A stretch of 13,083 bases of DNA, taken from NCBI GenBank assembly GCA_021372535.1, contig JAJFUH010000097.1:1-13083 (forward strand), read 5' to 3'. How positions within the stretch are numbered: the stretch's first letter is position 1; each line of letters starts with the position of its first letter. The stretch is from a bacterium (GTDB taxonomy: Bacteria; Latescibacterota; Latescibacteria; Latescibacterales; Latescibacteraceae). A model generated the notes under the pieces. That model was not told the origin of the DNA. It made no database searches and saw only the letters and a list, made by a program, of their open reading frames with translations. This document shows, piece by piece, positions 6,668 to 13,083 of this stretch. A program made the translations under genes and the position numbers.

Positions 6668-8044
6668 TCATCGATCCGGCACTATCGCGTAGGCTCTCAC
6701 CGGACAGCCGTCCAGCCCTTTAAGCCTGAGCGGAACCGCGGAAAAGAATACACGCCCCTCGTCGAGTGCATCGAGGTTCGTGAGCTCCTCGACGATGATG
6801 ATTCCGGCCGAGAGCAGTTTTTTATGGATTACCACGCCCTTTTTCGTATGGATGCTCGGCATTTCGACTCCGATGAGGGCAATCTTCCTCTCCACGAGCA
6901 GGTCGGTCAGTTCTTCAGAAATTCCGGGATACGAGGAGAAGAAATCGGATTTACCGTAATGGCTGTCCCATCCCGTCCTTAGAAGCACACGGTCTCCCTC
7001 GTGGATATCCGCAAGCGCTTTCCCGAGATTCGATGGTTTGATTTCGTTGTCATCGAGAGTGCCCGATACATCGATGACGAGCGCTTCGCCGGCGCAGTTT
7101 TTAAGGACAGCTTCCGTGTCGACCGTTGCGCCATCGGCAAGAAAATGGAACGGCGCATCGATGTGAGTGCCGGTGTGGGTACCGAAAGAAACATCGTGGA
7201 CGCAGCAGCCGTCCTTTTCATGGCTCAGCACACGGGTGACCGAAAAAACCGGATCGCCCGGGTAAATGGGCATGCCGGCATATACCGGATGAGACAGGTC
7301 GATAATCATGGTTGAAGGCTCCTTAAGAACGAACGGTACGGTGCCCGATGAGCTTTTTTGCACATATTCCGCCAAACGCGGCTTTATGATCGATGTCCAG
7401 AGCCGGTAGCCGCTCTCGTTGAGATGAAGGGCATCGTCGAGGAAAAGCTCCGGGCGGACGACACCTTTGTCGTTGAGCATCGGGGTCGCGACATCGATGA
7501 ATTCGAGTCCCGTCTGAGATTGAGTAAATTTTCCGATAAGTTCGTTTGCACGTTGAGTGTTGCTCCACAATGTCCACCGGCTGGGACTCGGTTTGATGGA
7601 TACGAAGAATATCGGAATATCAGGGAAAGCGCCACGGATTTTTTCAACGAACCGTTTATAATCCCCGGCGATTGTCTCGGGTGTTTTCTTTGCCGCGATA
7701 TCGTTGTCGCCCTCGTAGACAACCACCATGGACGGTTTGTAGGGGATGACAATCCTGTCGGCGTAACGGAGAGCATCCGCTGTCTGCGATCCACCGAAAC
7801 CGCGGTTGATGACCAGAAGCGGGGCCATATCTTTTTCGAGGGTTTTCCACATCCTGAAACTCGAGCTTCCGACAAAAAGGATCGCGCCTTCCGGTGGAAA
7901 CTGCTCGCGGTCTTTCTGCTCGAATTCGAGAATGGTCTTTTCCCATTGGTCGGTTCCGGCGGCGTTACCGGTCTGTGCATATCCGGACGGTACCGTTATG
8001 GCAAACAGGAAGCAAGCGAAAATCAACAGCGATATGGTGCGCAT
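6668..8044 (-). CDS. Secreted fusion: SGNH/GDSL hydrolase + cyclase-family (kynurenine formamidase-like) hydrolase
   Basis: A 458-residue protein with a signal peptide (MRTISLLIFACFLFAITVPS and then GYAQ) and two enzyme domains. Residues 35-228 are an SGNH hydrolase: block I FVGSSSFRMW (57-66, nucleophile probably S61), block II NRGFGGS (80-86), block III GDND (112-115) and block V DALH (204-207, D204 and H207 of the triad). Such domains remove acetyl or other acyl groups. Residues 246-458 are a cyclase (PF04199) domain: HTGTHIDAPFH at 290-300 carries the metal-binding His and Asp residues, and VEELTNLDAL (418-427) is family-typical; relatives include arylformamidases. An in-frame ATG at 8212 would add 56 residues before the signal peptide, so 8044 is preferred, with GGGAG eight bases upstream. 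The junction has a slippery A6 run and an internal ribosome site. It follows the Gfo/Idh gene by 97 bases and precedes the glycosidase by 29. Confidence 0.88.
   Translation of the reverse strand: MRTISLLIFACFLFAITVPSGYAQTGNAAGTDQWEKTILEFEQKDREQFPPEGAILFVGSSSFRMWKTLEKDMAPLLVINRGFGGSQTADALRYADRIVIPYKPSMVVVYEGDNDIAAKKTPETIAGDYKRFVEKIRGAFPDIPIFFVSIKPSPSRWTLWSNTQRANELIGKFTQSQTGLEFIDVATPMLNDKGVVRPELFLDDALHLNESGYRLWTSIIKPRLAEYVQKSSSGTVPFVLKEPSTMIIDLSHPVYAGMPIYPGDPVFSVTRVLSHEKDGCCVHDVSFGTHTGTHIDAPFHFLADGATVDTEAVLKNCAGEALVIDVSGTLDDNEIKPSNLGKALADIHEGDRVLLRTGWDSHYGKSDFFSSYPGISEELTDLLVERKIALIGVEMPSIHTKKGVVIHKKLLSAGIIIVEELTNLDALDEGRVFFSAVPLRLKGLDGCPVRAYAIVPDR
7307..7324 (-). promoter_or_regulatory. Internal Shine-Dalgarno and ATG for the cyclase domain
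   Basis: AAGGAG (7324-7319) lies nine bases before an ATG (7309-7307) that begins MIIDLSHPVYAG, the exact expected N-terminus of a stand-alone cyclase-family protein. This suggests the cyclase is, or recently was, translated on its own from the same message. Confidence 0.6.
7354..7359 (-). other. A6 homopolymer at the domain junction (possible slippage or indel site)
   Basis: On the coding strand the codons CAA AAA AGC (Q229-K230-S231) contain six A in a row exactly where the SGNH domain ends. With seven A, or a -1 slip, reading continues KKLIGHRTVRS and stops at TAA (7325-7323). With five A it runs to a TGA (7308-7306) that overlaps the cyclase ATG. Only six A gives the fusion. The site could be real slippage, a true evolutionary fusion, or an assembly indel. 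Confidence 0.5.
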
Positions 8045-8141
8045 GAGTGATCTCCCGTTGGAGGTTTGATTCGATACGTACCCGGAATATTCCGAAAACA
8101 GCGCCGGGAATGCCCCGGTGTATGGCTGCGGTATCTCGACG

Positions 8142-9200
8142 TTATTGCGGAATGACATCCCACTTGTCGATGCGGACTGTCGGCATGCGATAATCGCCGA
8201 TCTCTTTGACATCTATCGGTATCCCGCCTTCGTTCGCCGATTTATAAGCCGCGATGACGACCCGCATCTTTTCGATGATATCCTGACGGGTTTCGGGCGA
8301 TTTATTCGTCATGAAGGTTTTCTGGACCTCATGGAGAAAATCCCTGAAATTGAGCGTGTAATCGTTCGACCAGTGCGTACCGTCCTCGACGACCTTATGA
8401 TCGTGGAAATAGACACGGTACCACTCCATGCTCTCTTCGCTGCCGCCGAGATTGAGTACACCCTGTATGGGCGGTTTGTCTCCACGGGGTTCGTACTCGA
8501 GGTGGATGCGCGACACGGGAATGCCTGTCGGATCGTAGCCTTTCGAGCCGTCCCACCCGATCAGCGAAACACGCCGGACACCGCCTCCGATGAGACGGTG
8601 CACCGGTTCGAGGCCGTCATTGGTATACGATGTGAAGAAATCGACGTAGGTATGCGCATAAAACGATGCTATGTTTTCCTTCCTGACACGGCCGTAGAGA
8701 ATGGTGTTTTCCGGCATATCGACGGTAAAAGAGCCCGTATAGACAGCCGAACCGGTCGACTCTGCCAGATCGAGTATACGCTCGCATGTCGGCACATTCA
8801 CTGCGACAGGGCTGCAGAGAAAGATGGGCATTCCCTTCCGGAGAAACGGCTCGGCGAGCTCGTACGACCGGTCAAAGTCCATGATCATAGCGGCGTCCAC
8901 CTCATCGACCATGTCATGAAAATCCCTGCACACGTTCGGTATGGAGTACCGTTTTGCAAGCCCGCTGGGGGACTGCCTGTCGCCGTTCCAGCGGTCGAGC
9001 ATCTTTTTGACATAGTCCGGCGAGCCCGCATAGTTCTTCGAGTAATCGTCGCCCCAGACATGGGTCACACGAATGAGAAGCGGATTCGGCTCAGGCGCGT
9101 TGATGACACGCATGTAGTCGCCATAGAAGGAAAACGGGCCCGTGCCGACCCATCCGACACGGATGATCTTTTTCGATGTGGGAAATGTCGATTCCGGCAT
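8142..9200 (-). CDS. Divergent Gfo/Idh/MocA-family protein
   Basis: A 352-residue protein with the shape of Gfo/Idh/MocA NAD(P)-dependent sugar dehydrogenases. The N-terminal Rossmann motif is RVGWVGTGPFSFYG (14-27), followed by DFHDMVDEVDAAMIM (93-107) and AEPFLRKGMPIFLCSPVAVN (116-135). The last matches the usual GKHVxxEKPxA segment, but the EKP reads CSP (129-131), so the lysine common in active members is absent. H201 in LEPVHRLIGG is in the position of the common GxH motif, and the C-terminal FRDFLHEVQKTF and IEKMRVVIAAYKSANEGG (309-326) are family-typical. No signal peptide is seen, so it is probably cytoplasmic. The ATG at 9200 has AGGAG six bases upstream. The gene follows the COG4299 gene by 116 bases and may act on the sugar released by the locus, or may be a non-catalytic sugar-nucleotide-binding relative. 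Confidence 0.82.
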   Translation of the reverse strand: MPESTFPTSKKIIRVGWVGTGPFSFYGDYMRVINAPEPNPLLIRVTHVWGDDYSKNYAGSPDYVKKMLDRWNGDRQSPSGLAKRYSIPNVCRDFHDMVDEVDAAMIMDFDRSYELAEPFLRKGMPIFLCSPVAVNVPTCERILDLAESTGSAVYTGSFTVDMPENTILYGRVRKENIASFYAHTYVDFFTSYTNDGLEPVHRLIGGGVRRVSLIGWDGSKGYDPTGIPVSRIHLEYEPRGDKPPIQGVLNLGGSEESMEWYRVYFHDHKVVEDGTHWSNDYTLNFRDFLHEVQKTFMTNKSPETRQDIIEKMRVVIAAYKSANEGGIPIDVKEIGDYRMPTVRIDKWDVIPQ

Positions 9201-9254
9201 ATTTACTCCTGATGTTGATATTCTGTTACCTTTTACAGTTCACAATATTCAATT

Positions 9255-9284
9255 AACCACGGATTTACACGGATTGCACGAATT
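9255..9284. repeat. Short intergenic repeat of CACGGATT units
   Basis: ACCACGGATTTACACGGATT at 9255-9274 contains CACGGATT twice, 11 bases apart, followed by GCACGAATTT. This arrangement recalls the GCGGATTTTCGCGGATTT head of the composite repeat at 10540 but lacks the GAAC leader and the tail, so it is listed separately. It lies in the 116-base gap inside the minus-strand gene cluster. Confidence 0.5.
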
Positions 9285-9316
9285 TATGTTTTTAAAACAG
9301 CATTCACGGTTAAAAA

Positions 9317-10432
9317 TCAGATACTTACAAATGTCTTCTTCCTGTACATCCAGTACAGGATCACCCACACAACCGCAAAGGCGGCAAGCGCCTGGACAAA
9401 ATCGTTCCATTCGCCCGCCCATTTTGCGAGCCCTCCCACGAATATGGTGCCGATATTCCTGAAATCGTACAGATGGGTAGCCATATATACGGCGATCGAG
9501 TTCATTCCGATGATGGTGAAGACGAACGCCCATTTCCGGTATCCGAGCACATCGATGATTAGATAGAACACCGCGAGGAGAAGGTAGCTCAGCCCTCCTG
9601 AAAAGAGCACGAAGGAGCTCGACCAGATGTGTTTGATAATCGGAAACCATCTGCTCCAGACCAGCCCCGCAATTATGGTTCCGACGCCGAGACCCAGCAG
9701 ACGCAGGACTTTTTCTTTTCCCGTTCTTTCCGACTGGAGCAGGTATCCCGCGAACACGCCGAGCATCACCGTGCTGCCGAATGTCATGATATTGAGGAGC
9801 TGGGTATACACCCGGTCCTGTGGAAGAAAACCCTGCATGATGAGATGATCGAGATAAAAACCGAGGTTCCCCGTGGGGGTCAGGACCCCGGCGCCGTAAC
9901 CGGGCACAGGGACGAGTTTCATGAGCGCCCAGTACAGGAGCAGAAAAAAGGTTGTCGCCGCGATCTGCCGTCTCAGGTTCATGGCGAGCATGAGAGTCGA
10001 TGCGACAAGGTATCCCGCCCCGATTGCGGGCAGTGTGCCGATGAAGATATGGAGACTCGACCAGCTGTATTCGAAGAGGTTGCCCTGGGTCATCATTCCC
10101 AGCACGAAAAGGATTATGACCCGTTTGATGACGTGGACATATATATCCTTTTTGCTGTCGCCCCGCGTGAGGCGTTTTTTGAAGGAATACGGCATCACCA
10201 CGCCGACAACAAAGAGAAACAGGGGCATGATGAGGTCGAGGAAATGAAAACCTTCCCATGGCACATGTTCGAATTGCGGCATGAGAGCATTCAGATACCG
10301 GTTTCCCGAACCACGGGCTATTCCGCCGACGATCTCGGTTCCCCCGATGATCCAGAACATATCGAATCCCCGGAGCGCATCGATCGATGCAATCCTGGCG
10401 CCCGGTTTAACGGCCTGGCTGTTACCACTCAT
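9317..10432 (-). CDS. COG4299/DUF5009 membrane acyltransferase-like protein (heparan-alpha-glucosaminide N-acetyltransferase-like, NagX type)
   Basis: A 371-residue polytopic membrane protein of the family that includes lysosomal HGSNAT, which moves an acetyl group across the membrane to a glucosaminide, and bacterial NagX-type proteins found with amino-sugar genes. The N-terminus has RIASIDALRGFDMFWIIGG (13-31). Next comes EHVPWEGFHFLDLIMPLFLF (55-74), in which H56 fits the conserved catalytic-type His of HxxWxG and D66 the following Asp. I count about ten hydrophobic segments, roughly at 18-36, 64-82, 103-120, 128-150, 156-172, 214-233, 245-262, 276-297, 303-321 and 348-365. The ATG at 10432 has AAAGGA about ten bases upstream. 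It is the first gene of the minus-strand cluster, and its role could be acetylation or import of a sugar handled by the downstream enzymes. The family is clear; the activity is inferred. Confidence 0.88.
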   Translation of the reverse strand: MSGNSQAVKPGARIASIDALRGFDMFWIIGGTEIVGGIARGSGNRYLNALMPQFEHVPWEGFHFLDLIMPLFLFVVGVVMPYSFKKRLTRGDSKKDIYVHVIKRVIILFVLGMMTQGNLFEYSWSSLHIFIGTLPAIGAGYLVASTLMLAMNLRRQIAATTFFLLLYWALMKLVPVPGYGAGVLTPTGNLGFYLDHLIMQGFLPQDRVYTQLLNIMTFGSTVMLGVFAGYLLQSERTGKEKVLRLLGLGVGTIIAGLVWSRWFPIIKHIWSSSFVLFSGGLSYLLLAVFYLIIDVLGYRKWAFVFTIIGMNSIAVYMATHLYDFRNIGTIFVGGLAKWAGEWNDFVQALAAFAVVWVILYWMYRKKTFVSI

Positions 10433-10511
10433 AGTGAGTCAGTCCTTTGAGAAGGGCGATGAATAAGGATTTTTACATGCGCCCGACGATGAAAGCGGTT
10501 TTTCCCCTTGG

Positions 10512-10697
10512 CCCGATCTATTAACAAAATGTAATAGAACGCGGATTTTCGCGGATCGGGCGGATTTTCGCGGATTTCAATTTTCAATCAAATCTTTTAG
10601 GTGTTAACGTTTTATAATTGCTAAATATAATACAAATAATATGTTATACAAATTTGCGTCTTTGTGTCTTCGTGGTATAATACTCTCATGTATAACC
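10512..10697 (+). repeat. Composite dispersed repeat, copy C
   Basis: The leader CCCGATCTATTAACAAAATG leads into ATAGAACGCGGATTTTCGCG at 10533-10552. The GCGGATTTTCGCGGAT motif is then partly doubled (10540-10555 and 10560-10575). An AT-rich middle (AATTGCTAAATATAATAC from 10616) and the tail GCGTCTTTGTGTCTTCGTGG (10656-10675) follow, then CATGTATAACC. Parts and order match copy B about 8 kb away. It lies upstream of the COG4299 gene and points away from it. Confidence 0.72.
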
Positions 10698-10750
10698 TCC
10701 ATGACTATAGATAGTCACAACGAAGGATGAAAAATATATGAAGGCTGCAT

Positions 10751-10802
10751 ATGGATTCCCGATTAACGATTCGGGAATGACGGCGTTACAGAGATTCCCG
10801 AC
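10751..10802. repeat. REP-like palindromic ATTCCCGA repeat
   Basis: ATTCCCGA (10755-10762) pairs with TCGGGAAT (10771-10778) around an eight-base loop. A further ATTCCCGA at 10794-10801 could pair with the same arm instead. The ATGGATTCCCG...CGGGAATGACGG form is a widespread bacterial intergenic repeat type. No T-run follows, so it is not a clear terminator. Confidence 0.6.
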
Positions 10803-11182
10803 ACAAGGCCGGGGCTTCAGCACCGGGAACCGTAAATGCATTTTCAGATAAATTCGGGTTAGCACGCTTCCGGTTTGGTTCTCTTTGTCCCTCAGTCCCT
10901 TTTCCACTTTTCCATAACCCGACAAATTCAAAGATATAATAATGGTGCAGTCTTTCCCTAAAGTCAACATCTCTATGTGATGTACATGTAAAAACTTCTC
11001 GTATTTTCGCTTGCTTTTCGGCGATTAAATTGCTTTGATTGATGTTTAACCCGGAATACATCACATATCACGTATTTGCGGCGGAACAAAAAGGTGATAG
11101 AATCATTGCTGTGTTTCGAGTATGGTTCCGAGGTTTGTTCATTCATGTGTTCCATTTCTTTTAAACATTGTACACCTTGAAT
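10803..11182. other. Intergenic stretch with no recognisable gene
   Basis: About 380 bases between the REP-like repeat and the ribosome site of the amidohydrolase gene. Short open frames on the minus strand cross it, but they run through repeat sequence, lack ribosome sites and resemble no family I know. The promoter of the amidohydrolase gene should lie near its right end, but I see no convincing -35/-10 pair. Confidence 0.5.
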
Positions 11183-11183
11183 A

Positions 11184-11190
11184 AAGAGGA
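11184..11190 (+). promoter_or_regulatory. Ribosome binding site of the amidohydrolase gene
   Basis: AAGAGGA, four bases before the ATG at 11195 (five between GAGG and ATG). It sets the start at the first residue of a well-formed signal peptide. Confidence 0.65.
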
Positions 11191-11194
11191 TTGT

Positions 11195-13083
11195 ATGAAA
11201 CAGTCGGTACACAATACGGTTAAAACATGGACTGTCCGGATTCTGCTTATTTTTTCCCCTGCATTGTGTCAGGGGCAGACAGCGCCCGTGATCGGCCTCC
11301 ACGAAAACACACCGGATATTGTCGCTTTGACAAACGTCCGCATCGTTGTTTCCCCGGGCACTGTTCTGGAGAAAGCAACTCTTATTGTGAGGGACGGTAT
11401 TGTCGAGGCGGCGGGTCCAACCGCCGCGGTGCCTCCCGACGCGGTTGTCCGTGACTGCGCGGGTAAGACGGTATATCCCGGTTTTATCGACCTTTACAGT
11501 CATTATGGCATCCCCGGAACGGTAACCGATGCTCCCGGAACCCTCCACTGGAATGACCGCGTCCGTCCCGAACGTCACGCCGCACTCCTGTTCAGCCCTG
11601 ACAAAACGGCGGCGCAGAACCTGCGGAAAAACGGCTTTACCGCGGTGCTGACATTCCCGTCTGCCGGTATTTTCAAGGGCGATGGTGCGCTCGTGCTCCT
11701 GAGTGATACCGTATCCAACAAAGCGGTTCTCCGTGAGAACGAGGCGCAGGCCATGGCGCTTTTCGCTCCGGGAAACGACTATCCGAATTCTCTCCAGGGT
11801 TCGATTGCCCTCATACGTCAGACATTTCTCGATGCCCGATGGTACAGGGACGCATGGGAAGTATACTCGAAAGATACGGGAGGGCGTACCGCACCGGAAA
11901 CCAACCTTTCTCTCGAAGCGCTCCGGCCATTCGCGGACGGGAGCAAGCCTGTCGTGATCGAAACATCCGATGTGCTCGATATATTCGACTGCACCGACAT
12001 CAGCCGTGAATTCGGTCTCGACCTGTGGCTACGCGGAAGCGGTTTTGAATACCGCCGTCTCGAAGCGGTAAAAAGCAGGGCGGGAAAACTGATCGTCCCG
12101 CTCAATTTTTCCGAGCCTCCCGATGTTTCCACCGATGAGACGAGTCTCCGCGAGCTCCGCCACTGGGATTTCGCCCCGGAGAATCCCGCACGGCTCTCTC
12201 AGGCGGGAATCGATTTCGCTTTGACAGCCGATACCGTCAAGCATGAGAATTTCCTCAAAAATCTGCGGACGGCGGTCAAACGCGGCCTGCCTCCTGAAAA
12301 GGCGCTGGGTGCTCTGACAACGACACCGGCACGGTGGCTCACCCTTTCGGATGTCCTCGGCACGATCGAGAAGGGGAAAATCGCGAATTTCATCGTAACG
12401 GACGGCGACCTGTTCGATGACAAAACGAAGATACTCGAAACATGGGTGAACGGCGAACGGTACGAGGTCAATCCGGAACCGGAGATCGATGTCCGCGGCA
12501 CATGGACCGTACAGGTGACCCCGGAGGACAGAATACAGGGGCTCAAGCTCGAAATATCAGGAGAGGCATCGAAACCGGAAGCCAAGGTACATTCCGGTGA
12601 GAAAACGGTACCCTCGCTGAAAACCGTGCTGGAAAAGCGGATCATCATGCTTGCATTTCCCGGAGACTCTCTCGGATGTCCCGGGATCATGCGGATGACC
12701 GGAATGGCCGAAAAGGGAGCAATATACGGCGACGGGGTATGGGGTGACGGCGCGGGATTCACCTGGCATGCCGAACTTACGGAGCCGTGGAAGGCAAAGC
12801 CCGATACGACGCATGCCGAGCCTCCCGTAATGGCAGAATATCCTGTTGTGTTTCCCGAAGGCGCTTTCGGGTGGACAATGCTCCCCGAACAGCCCGAAAC
12901 GGTGCTCATAAAAAATGCCGTTGTATGGACATGCGGGCCGAAAGGGGTTTTAAAAGAAGCCGATGTGCTCGTGAAGAAGGGAAAAATTGCCGAAGTGGGC
13001 CGGAATCTGTCCGCGCCGCGCGGCGCTGTTATCATAGACGGCGCCGGGAAACATGTCACCCCGGGTCTTATTGATGCCCATTC
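11195..13083 (+). CDS. Large secreted tandem amidohydrolase, 3' end cut by the window
   Basis: One frame is open from the ATG at 11195 to the window end (629 codons plus two bases). AAGAGGA lies just upstream and residues 1-28 form a signal peptide (MKQSVHNTVKTWTVRILLIF, then SPALCQGQ). The first amidohydrolase module spans about 40-425. It begins VALTNVRIVVSPG and has YPGFIDLYSHYG (94-105), where the usual HxH metal motif reads YxH (Y101, H103). It ends TTTPARWLTLSDVLGTIEKG (375-394), the classic C-terminal motif. A beta-type linker follows (about 430-530, RGTWTVQVTP), and a second module starts near 568 with TVLIKNAVVWTCGPKG and reaches the canonical TPGLIDAH (622-629) as the window stops. 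The layout suggests a protein near or above 1000 residues, secreted or periplasmic, acting on a cyclic amide, peptide or similar bond. The first module is probably inactive. Promoter region upstream is repeat-rich. Confidence 0.88.
   Translation, partial: MKQSVHNTVKTWTVRILLIFSPALCQGQTAPVIGLHENTPDIVALTNVRIVVSPGTVLEKATLIVRDGIVEAAGPTAAVPPDAVVRDCAGKTVYPGFIDLYSHYGIPGTVTDAPGTLHWNDRVRPERHAALLFSPDKTAAQNLRKNGFTAVLTFPSAGIFKGDGALVLLSDTVSNKAVLRENEAQAMALFAPGNDYPNSLQGSIALIRQTFLDARWYRDAWEVYSKDTGGRTAPETNLSLEALRPFADGSKPVVIETSDVLDIFDCTDISREFGLDLWLRGSGFEYRRLEAVKSRAGKLIVPLNFSEPPDVSTDETSLRELRHWDFAPENPARLSQAGIDFALTADTVKHENFLKNLRTAVKRGLPPEKALGALTTTPARWLTLSDVLGTIEKGKIANFIVTDGDLFDDKTKILETWVNGERYEVNPEPEIDVRGTWTVQVTPEDRIQGLKLEISGEASKPEAKVHSGEKTVPSLKTVLEKRIIMLAFPGDSLGCPGIMRMTGMAEKGAIYGDGVWGDGAGFTWHAELTEPWKAKPDTTHAEPPVMAEYPVVFPEGAFGWTMLPEQPETVLIKNAVVWTCGPKGVLKEADVLVKKGKIAEVGRNLSAPRGAVIIDGAGKHVTPGLIDAH

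Noticed and set aside
8118-9212. 364-codon open frame on the plus strand
   Set aside because: It lies fully over the Gfo/Idh gene on the other strand, has no ribosome site and shows no family features; it is an antisense artefact of GC-rich codons.
9249-10450. Long frames on both strands over the COG4299 gene
   Set aside because: Out-of-frame or antisense readings; the 10432-9317 frame alone gives membrane segments and the HxxWxG motif.
10686-11578. Overlapping minus-strand frames of 92-201 codons upstream of and into the amidohydrolase gene
   Set aside because: They run through REP-like repeat and promoter sequence or overlap the amidohydrolase coding strand; no ribosome sites and no recognisable family.
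12199-13059. 286-codon minus-strand frame, Ser/Pro/Thr-rich
   Set aside because: It lies over the open amidohydrolase frame, which has family motifs throughout; the antisense translation shows none.
1-13083. tRNA, rRNA or known riboswitch
   Set aside because: I saw no cloverleaf, rRNA signature or familiar riboswitch core on either strand; a covariance search would be needed to exclude small RNAs.

Overview
The window reads as part of the genome of a free-living, Gram-negative-type heterotrophic bacterium. Its genes are GC-rich and have clear Shine-Dalgarno sites. Several products carry export signals. The gaps between genes are AT-rich and full of short dispersed repeats. The gene content (sialidase-like propeller, GH95-like glycosidase, Gfo/Idh protein, COG4299 membrane acyltransferase, SGNH hydrolase, large exported amidohydrolase, MttB-family protein) resembles candidate-phylum polysaccharide degraders of the FCB/Latescibacterota or Poribacteria kind. 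That placement is an impression from gene content, not a demonstrated assignment.

Layout. 1-566 (+): 3' end of a class III aminotransferase. 600-2006 (+): a non-pyrrolysine MttB-superfamily methyltransferase, 33 bases downstream and probably co-transcribed. 2007-2867: an 860-base gap packed with repeats, including a 269-bp MITE-like element with terminal inverted repeats and a 7-8 bp target duplication, and several copies of a composite repeat of about 180 bp. 2868-3983 (+): a secreted five-Asp-box sialidase-superfamily protein. 3984-4100: a convergent gap holding a small repeat. 10432-4101 (-): four genes in one direction, read in the order COG4299 membrane protein, divergent Gfo/Idh protein, SGNH hydrolase-cyclase fusion, GH95-like glycosidase. 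10433-11194: a divergent gap with another copy of the composite repeat and a palindromic REP-like sequence. 11195 to the window end (+): a large secreted amidohydrolase with two amidohydrolase modules, cut off by the window.

How they may work together. The four minus-strand genes look like a glycan-processing set: a secreted glycosidase, a secreted SGNH esterase-type hydrolase joined to a metal-dependent cyclase, a cytoplasmic dehydrogenase-like protein and a membrane acetyltransferase. The sialidase-like protein converges on them and would fit the same role. The aminotransferase/MttB pair is a separate unit, perhaps acting on a quaternary or methylated amine. No transporter, regulator or corrinoid protein is visible to fix either pathway.

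The points most worth a second look are: (i) the MITE-like element at 2084-2366; (ii) the composite repeat family shared by 2392-2820 and 10512-10697; (iii) the SGNH-cyclase fusion, whose junction holds an A6 run, a TAA in the -1 frame, a strong ribosome binding site and an internal ATG, so a one-base slip would turn the fusion into two separate proteins; and (iv) apparent loss of family-typical residues in the GH95-like, Gfo/Idh and first amidohydrolase domains.
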